Assembly (NCBI GenBank): GCA_000434675.1
Contig: HF988640.1
Location: forward strand, 31,889 to 95,888
Length of the DNA stretch: 64,000 bases
Origin: Faecalibacterium sp. CAG:1138
Lineage (GTDB): Bacteria; Bacillota; Clostridia; Christensenellales; CAG-917
Reading direction: 5' to 3'
The translations under genes were made by a program, and so were the position numbers. Under the pieces are notes generated by a model. It was not told the DNA's origin. It saw only the letters and a program-made list of their open reading frames with translations, and made no database searches. Numbering within the stretch: the first letter of the stretch is position 1; every line of letters begins with the position of its first letter. Shown piece by piece: positions 25,397 to 33,405 of this stretch.

Positions 25397-25620
25397 TATC
25401 TGTATTCCGACGTGCCGATAAGGTAATCGACGCTCACCTCGAAATAGGCCGAAAGCTTGAACAGGGCAGAAGCGGAAGGCTCCTGCTTTCCGTTTTCCCA
25501 GTAGCTTATGCTTGCGTTGGACAGCCCAAGGTCCTTTGCAAGCTTGTTTTGACCTATTTCTTTTTCTGCGCGAAGCTCCTTTAAGCGTTCGGCGAAAACT
25601 TCCCTTGAATATTCTTTCAT
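25396..25620 (-). CDS. XRE-family transcriptional repressor
   Basis: A 74-residue protein that is essentially one Cro/CI-type helix-turn-helix domain: FAERLKELRAEKEIGQNKLA, then GLSNASISYWENGKQEPS, then LFKLSAYFEVSVDYLIG. Such proteins bind short palindromes as dimers. It is divergent from a TM2-domain gene. The 92-bp gap holds a 16-bp perfect palindrome inside the divergent promoter, so it most likely represses that gene and perhaps itself. AGGA sits about 8 nt before the ATG. Confidence 0.88.
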   Translation of the reverse strand: MKEYSREVFAERLKELRAEKEIGQNKLAKDLGLSNASISYWENGKQEPSASALFKLSAYFEVSVDYLIGTSEYR

Positions 25621-25635
25621 ATAAATATCCTAACA

Positions 25636-25675
25636 ATAATTAGAACAAAAGTCTTGACATCTAATTATAATTAGA
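25636..25675. promoter_or_regulatory. probable XRE operator (palindrome plus half-site)
   Basis: The perfect palindrome TCTAATTATAATTAGA (25660-25675) fills nearly all of the spacer of the TM2-gene promoter. The half-site ATAATTAGA recurs at 25636-25644, exactly 31 bp (about three helical turns) from its copy in the palindrome. Confidence 0.65.
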
Positions 25676-25682
25676 ATACAAT
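25654..25682 (+). promoter_or_regulatory. sigma-A promoter of the TM2-domain gene
   Basis: TTGACA, 17-bp spacer, TACAAT. The spacer is the palindromic operator. Confidence 0.8.
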
Positions 25683-25712
25683 ATAATTATCAAACTATAC
25701 GGGAGGAATAAA

Positions 25713-26063
25713 ATGGACAACAACAAAATAGCAACGATAATGGCGCAGGTTAGAGAGTATATTCCGGAAGAAAAGAAAATGGAATTGCAGCAAAGACTAT
25801 CCGTTATGCCGGACGAAGCGGGAATGGTGATTTCCGGAGTGAACTTCAAATCGTCAACCACAACCTTGATATTGTCTATATTTTTAGGAGATCTGGGCAT
25901 CGACAGGTTTTACGTCGGGGATATAGGTCTTGGGGTGTTGAAACTTTTGACCGTGGGACTTTTTGGTGTTTGGGGCTTTATAGATATTTTTCTTTGTTAC
26001 AAAAAGGCAAAGAAAAAGAATTATAAAGCCATATTGGAATGTTTGAATTCGTTTAATAATTAA
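25713..26063 (+). CDS. TM2-domain membrane protein
   Basis: A 116-residue protein. A helical N-terminal ~45 residues precede a TM2 domain with two membrane helices and the family core TTLILSIFLGDLGIDRFY-VGD, then LLTVGLFGVWGFIDIFLCY. A Lys-rich cytoplasmic tail follows. GGGAGG lies upstream of the ATG. It is controlled by a divergent XRE repressor (see operator). TM2 proteins have no settled molecular function in bacteria. Confidence 0.9.
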   Translation: MDNNKIATIMAQVREYIPEEKKMELQQRLSVMPDEAGMVISGVNFKSSTTTLILSIFLGDLGIDRFYVGDIGLGVLKLLTVGLFGVWGFIDIFLCYKKAKKKNYKAILECLNSFNN

Positions 26064-26068
26064 AAACG

Positions 26069-26097
26069 GAAAAGAGCGGCATTTGCCGCTCTTTTTC
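26069..26097 (+). terminator. terminator of TM2 gene
   Basis: Stem AAAGAGCGGC / GCCGCTCTTT, loop ATTT, T-run. Confidence 0.85.
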
Positions 26098-26100
26098 AAT

Positions 26101-26129
26101 TAAAAAGCCACCGAGAAATCGGTGGCTTT
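26101..26129 (-). terminator. terminator of the giant lipoprotein gene
   Basis: An 11-bp stem AAAGCCACCGA / TCGGTGGCTTT with a GAAA loop; T-rich on the minus strand. Confidence 0.8.
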
Positions 26130-26146
26130 CGTAGGTTTTTGAAAGA

Positions 26147-29100
26147 TTAGTCTTTCATGTTCTTGTACTTATCCTCACGCTTCTTCAAGCTGTCAGGCGA
26201 TTGAGCTCTGCGAGCGTCATAGCTTGGCATGTTCTTCAAAGCTTTGCGTTTAGGGATAACTTTCTTGACCAAATAAACTATCACTGCCGCAATGATGAGC
26301 GCGCCGATGACTGCGGAGCTGATCCAGAGCCATCCGAGGTTGTTTTTGGTTTTGTCTTTATCTTTGCTGTCGCTGCCCTTATCGATGGTCTTGGAATCGG
26401 TGAGGGTGTCTTTGAGGACGTGAGCCGCTTCGTTGGTGGTTGCTGCGTTGTATTCGGAAGCTTCGATCTTCTGAATGTCGATGTTGTCGAACATTGCAAA
26501 GCCGGAGAAGTAGTCGTAGGTTACGTTGCTGCTGTTGGCAGGAGTGAACACTCTGCCGAAGCCGACTTTGACGGTTACGCTTGCGTCGGAAGAAGAAGTC
26601 TTCAGATAGAAGGTGCCGCCCGTCCATTCGGAAGCGGAGATCTTGATAACATAGTCGCCTACGCCTGCGGTGGTGTCGTTAATCTGCACGTAGAGGTAAG
26701 CGTTTTCGGACGCTTCCAGAAGTTTTGCGGAGAAGGACACTTTGTAGTAGCTGTTCTTGCTGAAGGTGAACTTGGAGGAAGTGAAGCTGTAAGCGGTTGC
26801 GTCCTCGTTGTTAATGAGGAGGTAGCTGTTAGGTTCGCTTTCCACAAATTGCGCTTTGTAAGCAGCTCTCTTGGCGTATTGCGCGGCAAGCTGATCTGCC
26901 AGAGAAACGTTGTTGTCTTTTGCAAGTTTTTCGATGACTTCGTTTTTATAACGACCGTCTTCGAAGTCGCCTTCTTTCCAGATGCGCCAGGTTTCGCCGT
27001 CCTGATAAAAGTATTCTACGTTTTCTTCAGGTTCACCGTCGAGCTTGGTGAAGCCGTCCAGAGCAACCAGCCTGTCGAGGAAGCTGTCGGCGTTGTTGCC
27101 GATCAAAACGCCCGCGGTGGTGTTGGTGGAAGGTTTTTCTTCGGTTTCTTTGTAGTCGGAGCTGCCGGTCCAACCGTCAGGTTTGCCGAGGCCGCTGGAT
27201 TCGACGGAAGAAGAAGCAAAGTTTTCGAAGCTGTCGGAAGTGAAGCTGCAAACTTTGAGTTCGCCGTTGTCGGTCAGTTCGTTATAAGCTTTCTTGTCGA
27301 TGGTGACGAGGGAAGCTTGATCGAAGAACGCGACGCCTCCCTTGAGGAGCGAATATGCGGTGCCTTCGTCAGGCTTGCTGAGGCCGGAATAGGAATCCTT
27401 GGTTCCGAGGAACAGGCCGAGTTTGACGGATTTTGCGGAGATACCGGTCTTGGCAGCGAAGGTGTAGCGAGTCCAACCTTGATTGTCGGTGCCACTCTTG
27501 ATGCCTTCGAATTTAGCGAGAACCGCGTTGTCGGTGTCGTACAGATAGAGGCTTGCAGTGCTGTCGCCCACGGTTTTGACGAGGACGGAGATGAGGTAGT
27601 AGCCTTCTGCGGACAGCGAGAACGAGCTGGAAGAGGTGTAACCCACGGATGCAGGTTGACCGTTCTTGTCTGCGTCGGAGGTTTTGACGTCGCCGGAAGC
27701 GAGCATCAGAACGTTGTCGCCGCCGAAGTACGAAAGCATGTCAAGGGTAACGCCGGAAGCGTTAGGGTTGATGAACATATTTTCGCCGAACAAGCCTTCG
27801 TAGAGAAGGGTGCCGTCGGCGTAGTCGGCAACGATGTTCTGAACGAGAGTTTTGTTGTTGACGTCAACGATGCCGGCCAGCTGTTTGCCGTTGCCGTTCT
27901 TGTTGACGAGCGTCCAGTTTGCAGGGGTGCCGAAGTTTTCGGAAAGTTTGCCGTCAACCATACCGCCGGTGGCAAGACCTTCGACCTTTTCGTAGTCGAG
28001 GTTGTTGAATCCGCCGTTGGAGACGGTGTCGGAGGTGGTGGTTACGAAGGAAACCTTTTTGCGGAAGTTGGAAGTGGAAGCGGAGTAATCCTTGTAGTCG
28101 CTGTCAACGAGGGTTACGTTGGAAACGAACACGTTGCCTGCCGCAAGGGTATCAGGAGTGTAAACGCTGCCGCTGCCGAGTTCGAATTGCAGGTAAACGG
28201 TTTCTTCTTCGCTGCCGGTCTGAATGAGGAACGCGACTTCCTGCCAACCGTCGATTGCGCCGGAAGTGATGTCGTCGCTGTCTATGCCGCTGGAGGTTGC
28301 GAGAACGGAATCGTCCTCGGCGTTCATAAGCTTAACGGTAACGGAAGCGTCGCCGAAGTTCTGAGTTTTAACCCATGCGCCGATACGGTAATAGTCGTTT
28401 GCGGCCAAAACCATTTTTGCGTCGGCAAACTTGAACTTGTATATACAAGGAGAAGACGGGAGAACGGCAAACAATCTGTTGCTGTTTGCAACCTTGGTGT
28501 TGACGTACGGAAGAGCAGGAACGGTTACGCTTTCAGCGTAAGCTTCCACGGTACCGTCCAAAAGGGTGATGTTTTTGTCGGAAGAGGACAGGTCGATAAC
28601 GCCGGCCTTGACGCCGGAAACATCGGTTCCGCCAATGAGGTCGCTGTCTTCGTCGGTGATGACGGAGATGCCCTTAACAGGGTTGCTGTCGTTGAAGTAG
28701 CCGTTTTCGAGGGTGCTGTTTTCGTCGATACGGAGGTTGACGATTTTGCTTACGCCCGCTTCGTCGACGAATTCGTCTTCACTCGCAACCTTTTTGTAGG
28801 TAAGGCCATCGAAGAACGCCCAGCCCTTGCTGAAGGTTGCAGGTTTAACGCCGTCTTCCGCTTTGCCGGTGCCGAAATGGAATTCGAAATCCAAAGAGTT
28901 GTTGCCGTTTTTGCTGGCAATAACGTAGAAGGTGCAGAGCTGCCATTCGCCGTTAGTATTGATGCCGTCGAGCACGTATTCGGTTTTGCCGTCAACGAGC
29001 TTGAGAGCCGCGGTGCAGTTTGCCGCAGGATCGGAGGAGATGTTGGTCTTCACCCAAACGGAAACCTCGTAAAGTCCGCACTGAGCGAAGTTTACGGTTG

Positions 29101-30130
29101 AAGTGGAGCGCATGCCGATGGCGGAAAGCTCGCTGTTGTAAAGCATATAAACGTGAGAGCCGACCGTGCCGTCAGGAACGCCCGGGTTCACGACGCCTTC
29201 GCCGTAGCCGCCTTTTGCGGCTTCGAAAACTTCGGAGGAGGTATCAACTCTTCTGTAAAGGTTGTTGCCGTTGCCGGTGTTGGTGGAAGTGTACATTGCA
29301 GGAGTGTTCGCGCCGCCCTTGGATTGGAAGGTGACGTAATCGAACTCAGGGTTAGGAACTGCAAGGTCCAAAGTTTTGTCGGTAGTGACGGCGGCGTCTT
29401 TTTCGGAAACGTCTTCAAGGTAAACGTTGTCGAAGAAAGCCCAGCCCGACGCAGGTGCTTTTTCGTTGTAGCCCAAGGTGAGGTAAACGGAAAGGCTCTT
29501 GGAAGCGGTCGGATTGCCGATGATGCGGATGGTGTAATCTTTCCATTCGCCGTTGGTGTTGATGTCGGTGATTTCCATATAGCCCGCGCCGGAGTTATAA
29601 ATATAAATCTTGGCGCCGCCCGTCTGGCTGGTGATGTCGGTTTTGACGGAAACGTGAAGCACGTATTCCTTACCCGCCGAAACGGAAAGGCCGCTTGCGC
29701 AGTAATAACCCGCGTAGCCTGCTTCGCTGTTGTAAACCATCAGCACGTTGTTGTCTGCGTCAAGGTTCTCGGTGAGCGAGGACTTTTGTTTTCCAGGGTT
29801 TGCCGCGGAAAGCCACAAGCCGTCTTTGCTTGCGAGTTTTTCGCCGTATTTTTCCCACTTGGAAACGTCAACGACGCCCTTCACGGAAGAAGAGGTGCCC
29901 GTAACGGAGGTCCAGTTGGTCGGGCTTCCCGGTTGAGGAACGCCGGCGCTGTCGTTTGCAACGTCGGAAAAAGCCGCAAAGTTACCGTTTTTGACGGTGA
30001 GGCTTACGGTTTTGGTGTCGCCTTTGTCCGGAGTAGGATCCGGATCGTCGCCGCAAGCGGCAAGCGCAACAAGCGAAACCGAGAGAACTACAACTAATAA
30101 AAGAGTTAAAAATCTTTTAGCGTTTTTCAT
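26147..30130 (-). CDS. giant repeat lipoprotein with carbohydrate-binding-like modules and C-terminal helix
   Basis: A 1327-residue exported protein. The lipobox LAAC (Cys26) follows a signal peptide. The body is built from about six jelly-roll-like units of about 170-200 residues with the recurring features N-G-x-F near the start, Y-(R/K)-(I/V)-(G/S)-x-(W/S)-(V/A)-K in the middle, and K-G-W-A-F-F-D-N/G-(V/L) at the end. This resembles CBM4/9- or CBM22-type carbohydrate-binding folds. A hydrophobic helix (SSAVIGALIIAAVIVYLV) and a basic tail follow near the C terminus, so both ends could be membrane-held. No catalytic motif is seen. Likely a polysaccharide-binding surface protein. Confidence 0.82.
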   Translation of the reverse strand: MKNAKRFLTLLLVVVLSVSLVALAACGDDPDPTPDKGDTKTVSLTVKNGNFAAFSDVANDSAGVPQPGSPTNWTSVTGTSSSVKGVVDVSKWEKYGEKLASKDGLWLSAANPGKQKSSLTENLDADNNVLMVYNSEAGYAGYYCASGLSVSAGKEYVLHVSVKTDITSQTGGAKIYIYNSGAGYMEITDINTNGEWKDYTIRIIGNPTASKSLSVYLTLGYNEKAPASGWAFFDNVYLEDVSEKDAAVTTDKTLDLAVPNPEFDYVTFQSKGGANTPAMYTSTNTGNGNNLYRRVDTSSEVFEAAKGGYGEGVVNPGVPDGTVGSHVYMLYNSELSAIGMRSTSTVNFAQCGLYEVSVWVKTNISSDPAANCTAALKLVDGKTEYVLDGINTNGEWQLCTFYVIASKNGNNSLDFEFHFGTGKAEDGVKPATFSKGWAFFDGLTYKKVASEDEFVDEAGVSKIVNLRIDENSTLENGYFNDSNPVKGISVITDEDSDLIGGTDVSGVKAGVIDLSSSDKNITLLDGTVEAYAESVTVPALPYVNTKVANSNRLFAVLPSSPCIYKFKFADAKMVLAANDYYRIGAWVKTQNFGDASVTVKLMNAEDDSVLATSSGIDSDDITSGAIDGWQEVAFLIQTGSEEETVYLQFELGSGSVYTPDTLAAGNVFVSNVTLVDSDYKDYSASTSNFRKKVSFVTTTSDTVSNGGFNNLDYEKVEGLATGGMVDGKLSENFGTPANWTLVNKNGNGKQLAGIVDVNNKTLVQNIVADYADGTLLYEGLFGENMFINPNASGVTLDMLSYFGGDNVLMLASGDVKTSDADKNGQPASVGYTSSSSFSLSAEGYYLISVLVKTVGDSTASLYLYDTDNAVLAKFEGIKSGTDNQGWTRYTFAAKTGISAKSVKLGLFLGTKDSYSGLSKPDEGTAYSLLKGGVAFFDQASLVTIDKKAYNELTDNGELKVCSFTSDSFENFASSSVESSGLGKPDGWTGSSDYKETEEKPSTNTTAGVLIGNNADSFLDRLVALDGFTKLDGEPEENVEYFYQDGETWRIWKEGDFEDGRYKNEVIEKLAKDNNVSLADQLAAQYAKRAAYKAQFVESEPNSYLLINNEDATAYSFTSSKFTFSKNSYYKVSFSAKLLEASENAYLYVQINDTTAGVGDYVIKISASEWTGGTFYLKTSSSDASVTVKVGFGRVFTPANSSNVTYDYFSGFAMFDNIDIQKIEASEYNAATTNEAAHVLKDTLTDSKTIDKGSDSKDKDKTKNNLGWLWISSAVIGALIIAAVIVYLVKKVIPKRKALKNMPSYDARRAQSPDSLKKREDKYKNMKD

Positions 30131-30328
30131 TTTGTCTCCTATTTTTGCGATAATTCATTATTGTTATCTTAAATGTAAAATGAAATACTTAATTTTAACT
30201 TAAATCAAAATAGTATTCCATAATAACTCAAACAATTATATAACAAAAAAACTCGTTTGGCAAACGAATTTCGCCATATATATCCAAACGCTTCAAATAA
30301 AAACGGGTTTTTAACAGACAATAGCCTT

Positions 30329-30724
30329 ATGCGAGCAAAGTTTCAAAGACCGCCCGTAAAGAAAACGGCGGCAAAAATTACGGCTGCGCTTTTTGGCGGT
30401 GCGGCGTGCGGCTTCTGCAACGGATTTTTCGGCGGCGGGGGAGGGCTTCTTGCTGTACCGATTCTTCTTTGGTGCTTTTCGCTGGGCGAAAAAAAAGCGC
30501 ACGCAACGGCCATTGCGGTTATGCTGCCGCTGACCGTGGTGAGCCTCGTTACCTACCATAATTCCGGCGCGGCCTTGCCCGAAAACGCCGCTTTGGTTAT
30601 CGTTTCGGCGACCGTCGGGGGAATAGTCGGCGCGGCGCTATTAAAGAAGCTTCCCGCCAAAATTTTGAAGCTGATTTTCGGCGCGATCATGGTTTTTGCG
30701 GGACTTAAAATGTTTTTCGGATAA
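30329..30724 (+). CDS. half-size TSUP (TauE/SafE-like) membrane protein, first of a pair
   Basis: A 131-residue protein with four hydrophobic helices and the TSUP signature region CNGFFGGGGGLLAVPILL. Full TSUP exporters have two such four-helix halves in one chain. Here the halves are separate genes, 49 nt apart. The start ATG 30329 lacks a clear SD; an in-frame TTG at 30257 is possible. The family exports sulfite, sulfoacetate or related organic anions. Substrate unknown; it probably pairs with the next gene product. Confidence 0.75.
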   Translation: MRAKFQRPPVKKTAAKITAALFGGAACGFCNGFFGGGGGLLAVPILLWCFSLGEKKAHATAIAVMLPLTVVSLVTYHNSGAALPENAALVIVSATVGGIVGAALLKKLPAKILKLIFGAIMVFAGLKMFFG

Positions 30725-30773
30725 AACCGAAAACATTGTTTATATATACTAAAAACGAGGATAAAAATTCGAT

Positions 30774-31127
30774 ATGGTTGTTTTATATATAATCGTCGGT
30801 ATTCTGGGCGGAATGCTCGGCGGCATGGGAATGGGAGGCGGAACGCTGCTTGTTCCGATGTCCGTGTACCTGCTTTCGATGGAGCAAAAAACGGCGCAGT
30901 TTCTGAACCTTGCGGCGTTTTTGCCGATGGGCGCGGTGGCGCTTTCCTGCCATGCGGCAAACGGACTTACGGACTTCAAAAAGGCCGCCGCGTTGACGCT
31001 TTCGGGGATTGCGGCGGCAATACTCGGCAGCGCGCTTCAGAAGTCGATTTCCGCCGACAATCTGACCAAATGCTTCGGCCTGTTTCTGGCGGCCATAGGC
31101 GCGCTTACGATTTTTCAAAAGAAATAA
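30774..31127 (+). CDS. half-size TSUP (TauE/SafE-like) membrane protein, second of a pair
   Basis: A 117-residue protein with four hydrophobic helices and the matching signature GGMLGGMGMGGGTLLVPM. It completes, with the upstream gene, the two-repeat arrangement of a normal TSUP exporter. The two halves are complete in themselves, with separate ATGs and no sign of a recent frameshift, since the helices of each end cleanly. Role as for the upstream gene. Confidence 0.75.
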   Translation: MVVLYIIVGILGGMLGGMGMGGGTLLVPMSVYLLSMEQKTAQFLNLAAFLPMGAVALSCHAANGLTDFKKAAALTLSGIAAAILGSALQKSISADNLTKCFGLFLAAIGALTIFQKK

Positions 31128-31193
31128 CGCCGTTGTCTTGCAATATGCCCGCGGCGGTGCTATAATTGAAACATCACCGAAAAGGGGGCAGTT

Positions 31194-31718
31194 ATGCTTG
31201 TTTTTATAAAGAAAAATTATAACAAAGAATATCGCAGAGAGTTCGTTGAGGAGTGTTTCGGCAGATACTTAAAGTTCTGCGGCGAAAAAGCGTCCGAGCT
31301 TCCCGGCGAAGCGAAGGGCAAAAACGACAAACCGTATTTCCCGTCCCGTCCGGACGTTCGTTTCAGCTTGTCGCACAGCGACAATTACGCCATTTTGGCC
31401 ATGGGCGAAACGGAAATCGGCTGCGACATCGAAAAAATAAGGGACATCAACTATAAGCCGATTGCGAACCGCTGGTTTTTCGGCGGAGAAATCGAGGCCG
31501 CCGACAGCGTGGAAAACTATTTTTCCGTTTGGACTAAAAAGGAAGCCTACCTGAAGCTTACTGCCGACGGACTTTCGGGCATCAGAAAGTTCGATGTAAC
31601 GGGGCCGCTGGAATTTGAAGGCAAACCCGTGGTGCTGACCTCCGTCGACTTTATCCCGGGCTTTAAGGGAGCCATTGCCGCCGAAGCGCAGGAAATCGTT
31701 TTCGAGGACGTTGACTAA
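31194..31718 (+). CDS. 4'-phosphopantetheinyl transferase (Sfp-type)
   Basis: A 174-residue protein with Sfp/AcpT-family motifs: KPYFPSRPDVRFSLSHSDNYAI, the metal-binding GCDIEKIRD, and WTKKEAYLKLTADGLSG. It transfers the phosphopantetheine arm of CoA to a serine of a carrier protein. The gene for an acyl carrier protein with the DSLE target follows 63 nt downstream under its own promoter, so that protein is a likely substrate. At 174 residues it is shorter than Sfp (about 220). AAAGGGGG precedes the ATG. Confidence 0.88.
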   Translation: MLVFIKKNYNKEYRREFVEECFGRYLKFCGEKASELPGEAKGKNDKPYFPSRPDVRFSLSHSDNYAILAMGETEIGCDIEKIRDINYKPIANRWFFGGEIEAADSVENYFSVWTKKEAYLKLTADGLSGIRKFDVTGPLEFEGKPVVLTSVDFIPGFKGAIAAEAQEIVFEDVD

Positions 31719-31723
31719 ATAAG

Positions 31724-31752
31724 TTGACAGACAGGCGCGTTTTGTGTAGAAT
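31724..31752 (+). promoter_or_regulatory. sigma-A promoter of the acyl carrier protein
   Basis: TTGACA, 17-bp spacer, TAGAAT, starting 6 nt after the transferase stop. Confidence 0.75.
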
Positions 31753-31781
31753 TAAAGATAGTTTTTGGGGAGGTAAACGAA

Positions 31782-32009
31782 ATGGTATTCGAAAAACTTA
31801 GAGATATGCTTTCCGAGCAGCTCGGACTGGACAAGGCGAGAATCACGCCCGAATCCGACATCGTGAAGGACCTCGGCGCAGATTCTTTGGAAATCGTCGG
31901 CATGCTTATGGACGTCGAAAACGAATGGAACATCACCATCGAGGACGACGACGTTCACGGTTTCAAAACCGTCGGCGACGTGGCAAAATACATCGAAAAA
32001 GCAATTTAG
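31782..32009 (+). CDS. acpP: acyl carrier protein
   Basis: A 75-residue acyl carrier protein, normal length. The phosphopantetheine site is the serine in DLGADSLEIVGMLM. Acidic residues follow in helices II and III as needed to dock partner enzymes. GGGGAGG lies before the ATG. It stands alone with a phosphopantetheinyl transferase rather than within a fab cluster, so it may serve fatty acid synthesis or a dedicated lipid or peptide pathway. A strong terminator follows. Confidence 0.93.
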   Translation: MVFEKLRDMLSEQLGLDKARITPESDIVKDLGADSLEIVGMLMDVENEWNITIEDDDVHGFKTVGDVAKYIEKAI

Positions 32010-32023
32010 TCGAAAAACGACAA

Positions 32024-32050
32024 AAAACCGAGCACGCCGCTCGGTTTTTT
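32024..32050 (+). terminator. terminator of acpP
   Basis: Stem ACCGAGC / GCTCGGT with six T. Confidence 0.85.
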
Positions 32051-32059
32051 CGTAATCTG

Positions 32060-32089
32060 TTGACTTTTATGACGATTATGTGTTATGAT
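32060..32089 (+). promoter_or_regulatory. sigma-A promoter of the LRR lipoprotein
   Basis: TTGACT, 18-bp spacer, TATGAT. Confidence 0.65.
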
Positions 32090-32167
32090 ATAAAATGTAT
32101 AGATATATAGGCCGACGGCCTGTTTGGAAAAACAACGCATATCATAATATGGTAGAGGTGCGCAATT

Positions 32168-33151
32168 ATGAAAAAAATCACGACAATTCTTCTTTTATTG
32201 ACGTTGGCGTTCGGGGTTATGGCTTTTGCCGCATGCGGAGATAAGCCGACCGAAAGCGGTTCCGTCAGCACGGGCGCTCTGGGCGACGGCGCGGACACCG
32301 ACGAGGATATCGACGTTCCCGCTTCTGCAGAAAACGATCCGGACGCGGCCGACGTCAAATATTTCAAATTCGAGCTTTACGGCAATTCGATGTCGAAGGG
32401 CTATATGATCACGGGCTGGAGCGACGTAACCGACGCTCGTCCTACCGAAATCATTTTCCCGACGGCCTACAACAAGCTGCCGGTAGTCGGCATCGCGCAA
32501 GGCGCGTTCAGAAACGACAAAACCATCACCAAAATCACTTTGGGCGACAGCTTCAGGCTGATCAAAAAGCGCGCGTTCTGCGGTTGCGAAAACATCGGAA
32601 GCGTCAATCTTTCGGCCAAAATCACCAAAATCGCCGCCAGCGCGTTCAGAGATTGCAAAAAACTGACGTCCGTGGCCGTGCCGGAGAAAATCACCAGACT
32701 TTACGGCAGCACTTTTTCTGGTTGCGAATCGCTTGTCAGCGTTACGCTGCCGGAGAAGCTCGTTTATCTGGGAGTAAAGGTGTTCGAAGGCTGCAAAGCC
32801 TTAAAATCGGTGGAGATTCCGAAATCCGTAACGGAAATCGGCACCGCTTGCTTTATGAATTCGGGCGTTGAAAAAATTTCTCTTTCGCTCACCGGCATAA
32901 AAGCAATTCCGGTGGACTGCTTCTCGGGTTGCAAAAATCTGACTTCGGTTGCCGCAAGCAAGGTGACGAAAGTCGGCCTCGGCGCGTTTTACGGCTGCGA
33001 AAAGCTTAAATCCGTAACCGTGTCGTCAAACTGCGAATTCGGCATGTTGTCGCTGACCTTCAAAGGTTGCCCGGAGGACGTGAAAGTGAACAACAAACCG
33101 CTTTCGGACATTGAAATCATAACACCTCCGTCCGAAGATACGGGTGCGTAG
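32168..33151 (+). CDS. BspA-type leucine-rich-repeat lipoprotein
   Basis: A 327-residue predicted lipoprotein; lipobox FAAC (Cys22). Residues about 95-305 are BspA-like LRR_5 units of about 23 residues with the period I-x-x-x-A-F-x-x-C-x-x-L-x-S-V-x-(L/I)-P. Such proteins bind host matrix or other bacteria in several gut and oral anaerobes. It has its own promoter and terminator. It is directly upstream of the orphan riboswitch, which points the same way but starts after the terminator. Confidence 0.88.
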   Translation: MKKITTILLLLTLAFGVMAFAACGDKPTESGSVSTGALGDGADTDEDIDVPASAENDPDAADVKYFKFELYGNSMSKGYMITGWSDVTDARPTEIIFPTAYNKLPVVGIAQGAFRNDKTITKITLGDSFRLIKKRAFCGCENIGSVNLSAKITKIAASAFRDCKKLTSVAVPEKITRLYGSTFSGCESLVSVTLPEKLVYLGVKVFEGCKALKSVEIPKSVTEIGTACFMNSGVEKISLSLTGIKAIPVDCFSGCKNLTSVAASKVTKVGLGAFYGCEKLKSVTVSSNCEFGMLSLTFKGCPEDVKVNNKPLSDIEIITPPSEDTGA

Positions 33152-33161
33152 AAACAAAACC

Positions 33162-33190
33162 ACGCAGAGGCTTTTGCCTCTGCGTTTTTT
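33162..33190 (+). terminator. terminator of the LRR lipoprotein
   Basis: A perfect 10-bp stem ACGCAGAGGC / GCCTCTGCGT, loop TTTT, T-run. Confidence 0.9.
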
Positions 33191-33212
33191 GACGGTTATT
33201 TTCAAAAAATCG

Positions 33213-33241
33213 TTGACTTTGCTTAAATTGTAGGGTATAAT
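33213..33241 (+). promoter_or_regulatory. strong sigma-A promoter driving the orphan riboswitch
   Basis: TTGACT, exact 17-bp spacer, TATAAT. Predicted +1 is about 33248, just before the aptamer. Confidence 0.85.
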
Positions 33242-33253
33242 CAAATTGTAAAT

Positions 33254-33336
33254 ATCAGCAAACCCGTCGAAAGGCGGCGACGCAAAGCCATAGGGTCTAA
33301 GCCGAAAGGTATGACAGCCGGTTGCCGTTTTCTGAC
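33254..33336 (+). ncRNA. c-di-GMP-I (GEMM-I) class riboswitch aptamer
   Basis: All landmarks are present in order: GCAAACC, a stem closed by GAAA (CGTC-GAAA-GGCG), GACGCAAAGCC, GGGTCTAAG, ATGACAGCCGGTTGCCG, and a closing TCAG/CTGA stem. This fold binds cyclic di-GMP; some members bind cGAMP. The base before GCAAAC is A (CAGCAAAC) where canonical sequences read GGCAAAC. A terminator lies at 33353-33386. No annotated-size gene follows on this strand. Confidence 0.93.
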
Positions 33337-33352
33337 GTAAACAGATGGAGTT

Positions 33353-33386
33353 CTGTCGGCGGAGGTTCGGCAGGATTTTTGTTTTG
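33353..33386 (+). terminator. riboswitch expression-platform terminator
   Basis: Stem CTGTCG / CGGCAG followed by ATTTTTGTTTTG, 17 nt after the aptamer. It would stop or allow transcription into the next 120 nt. Confidence 0.6.
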
Positions 33387-33405
33387 TTAAGTGTTTTATT
33401 TTTAT

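Noticed and set aside
26201..29101. 966-codon plus-strand open frame opposite the giant lipoprotein
   Set aside because: A shadow of the repeat-rich coding strand; composition and lack of SD argue against a gene, while the minus strand has a signal peptide, SD and terminator.
33340..33372. Fluoride-riboswitch-like ACAG-ATGGAGTT-CTGT stem-loop
   Set aside because: Only one hairpin resembles that aptamer; the remaining conserved strands and pseudoknot partner are absent. It fits better as part of the GEMM expression platform.
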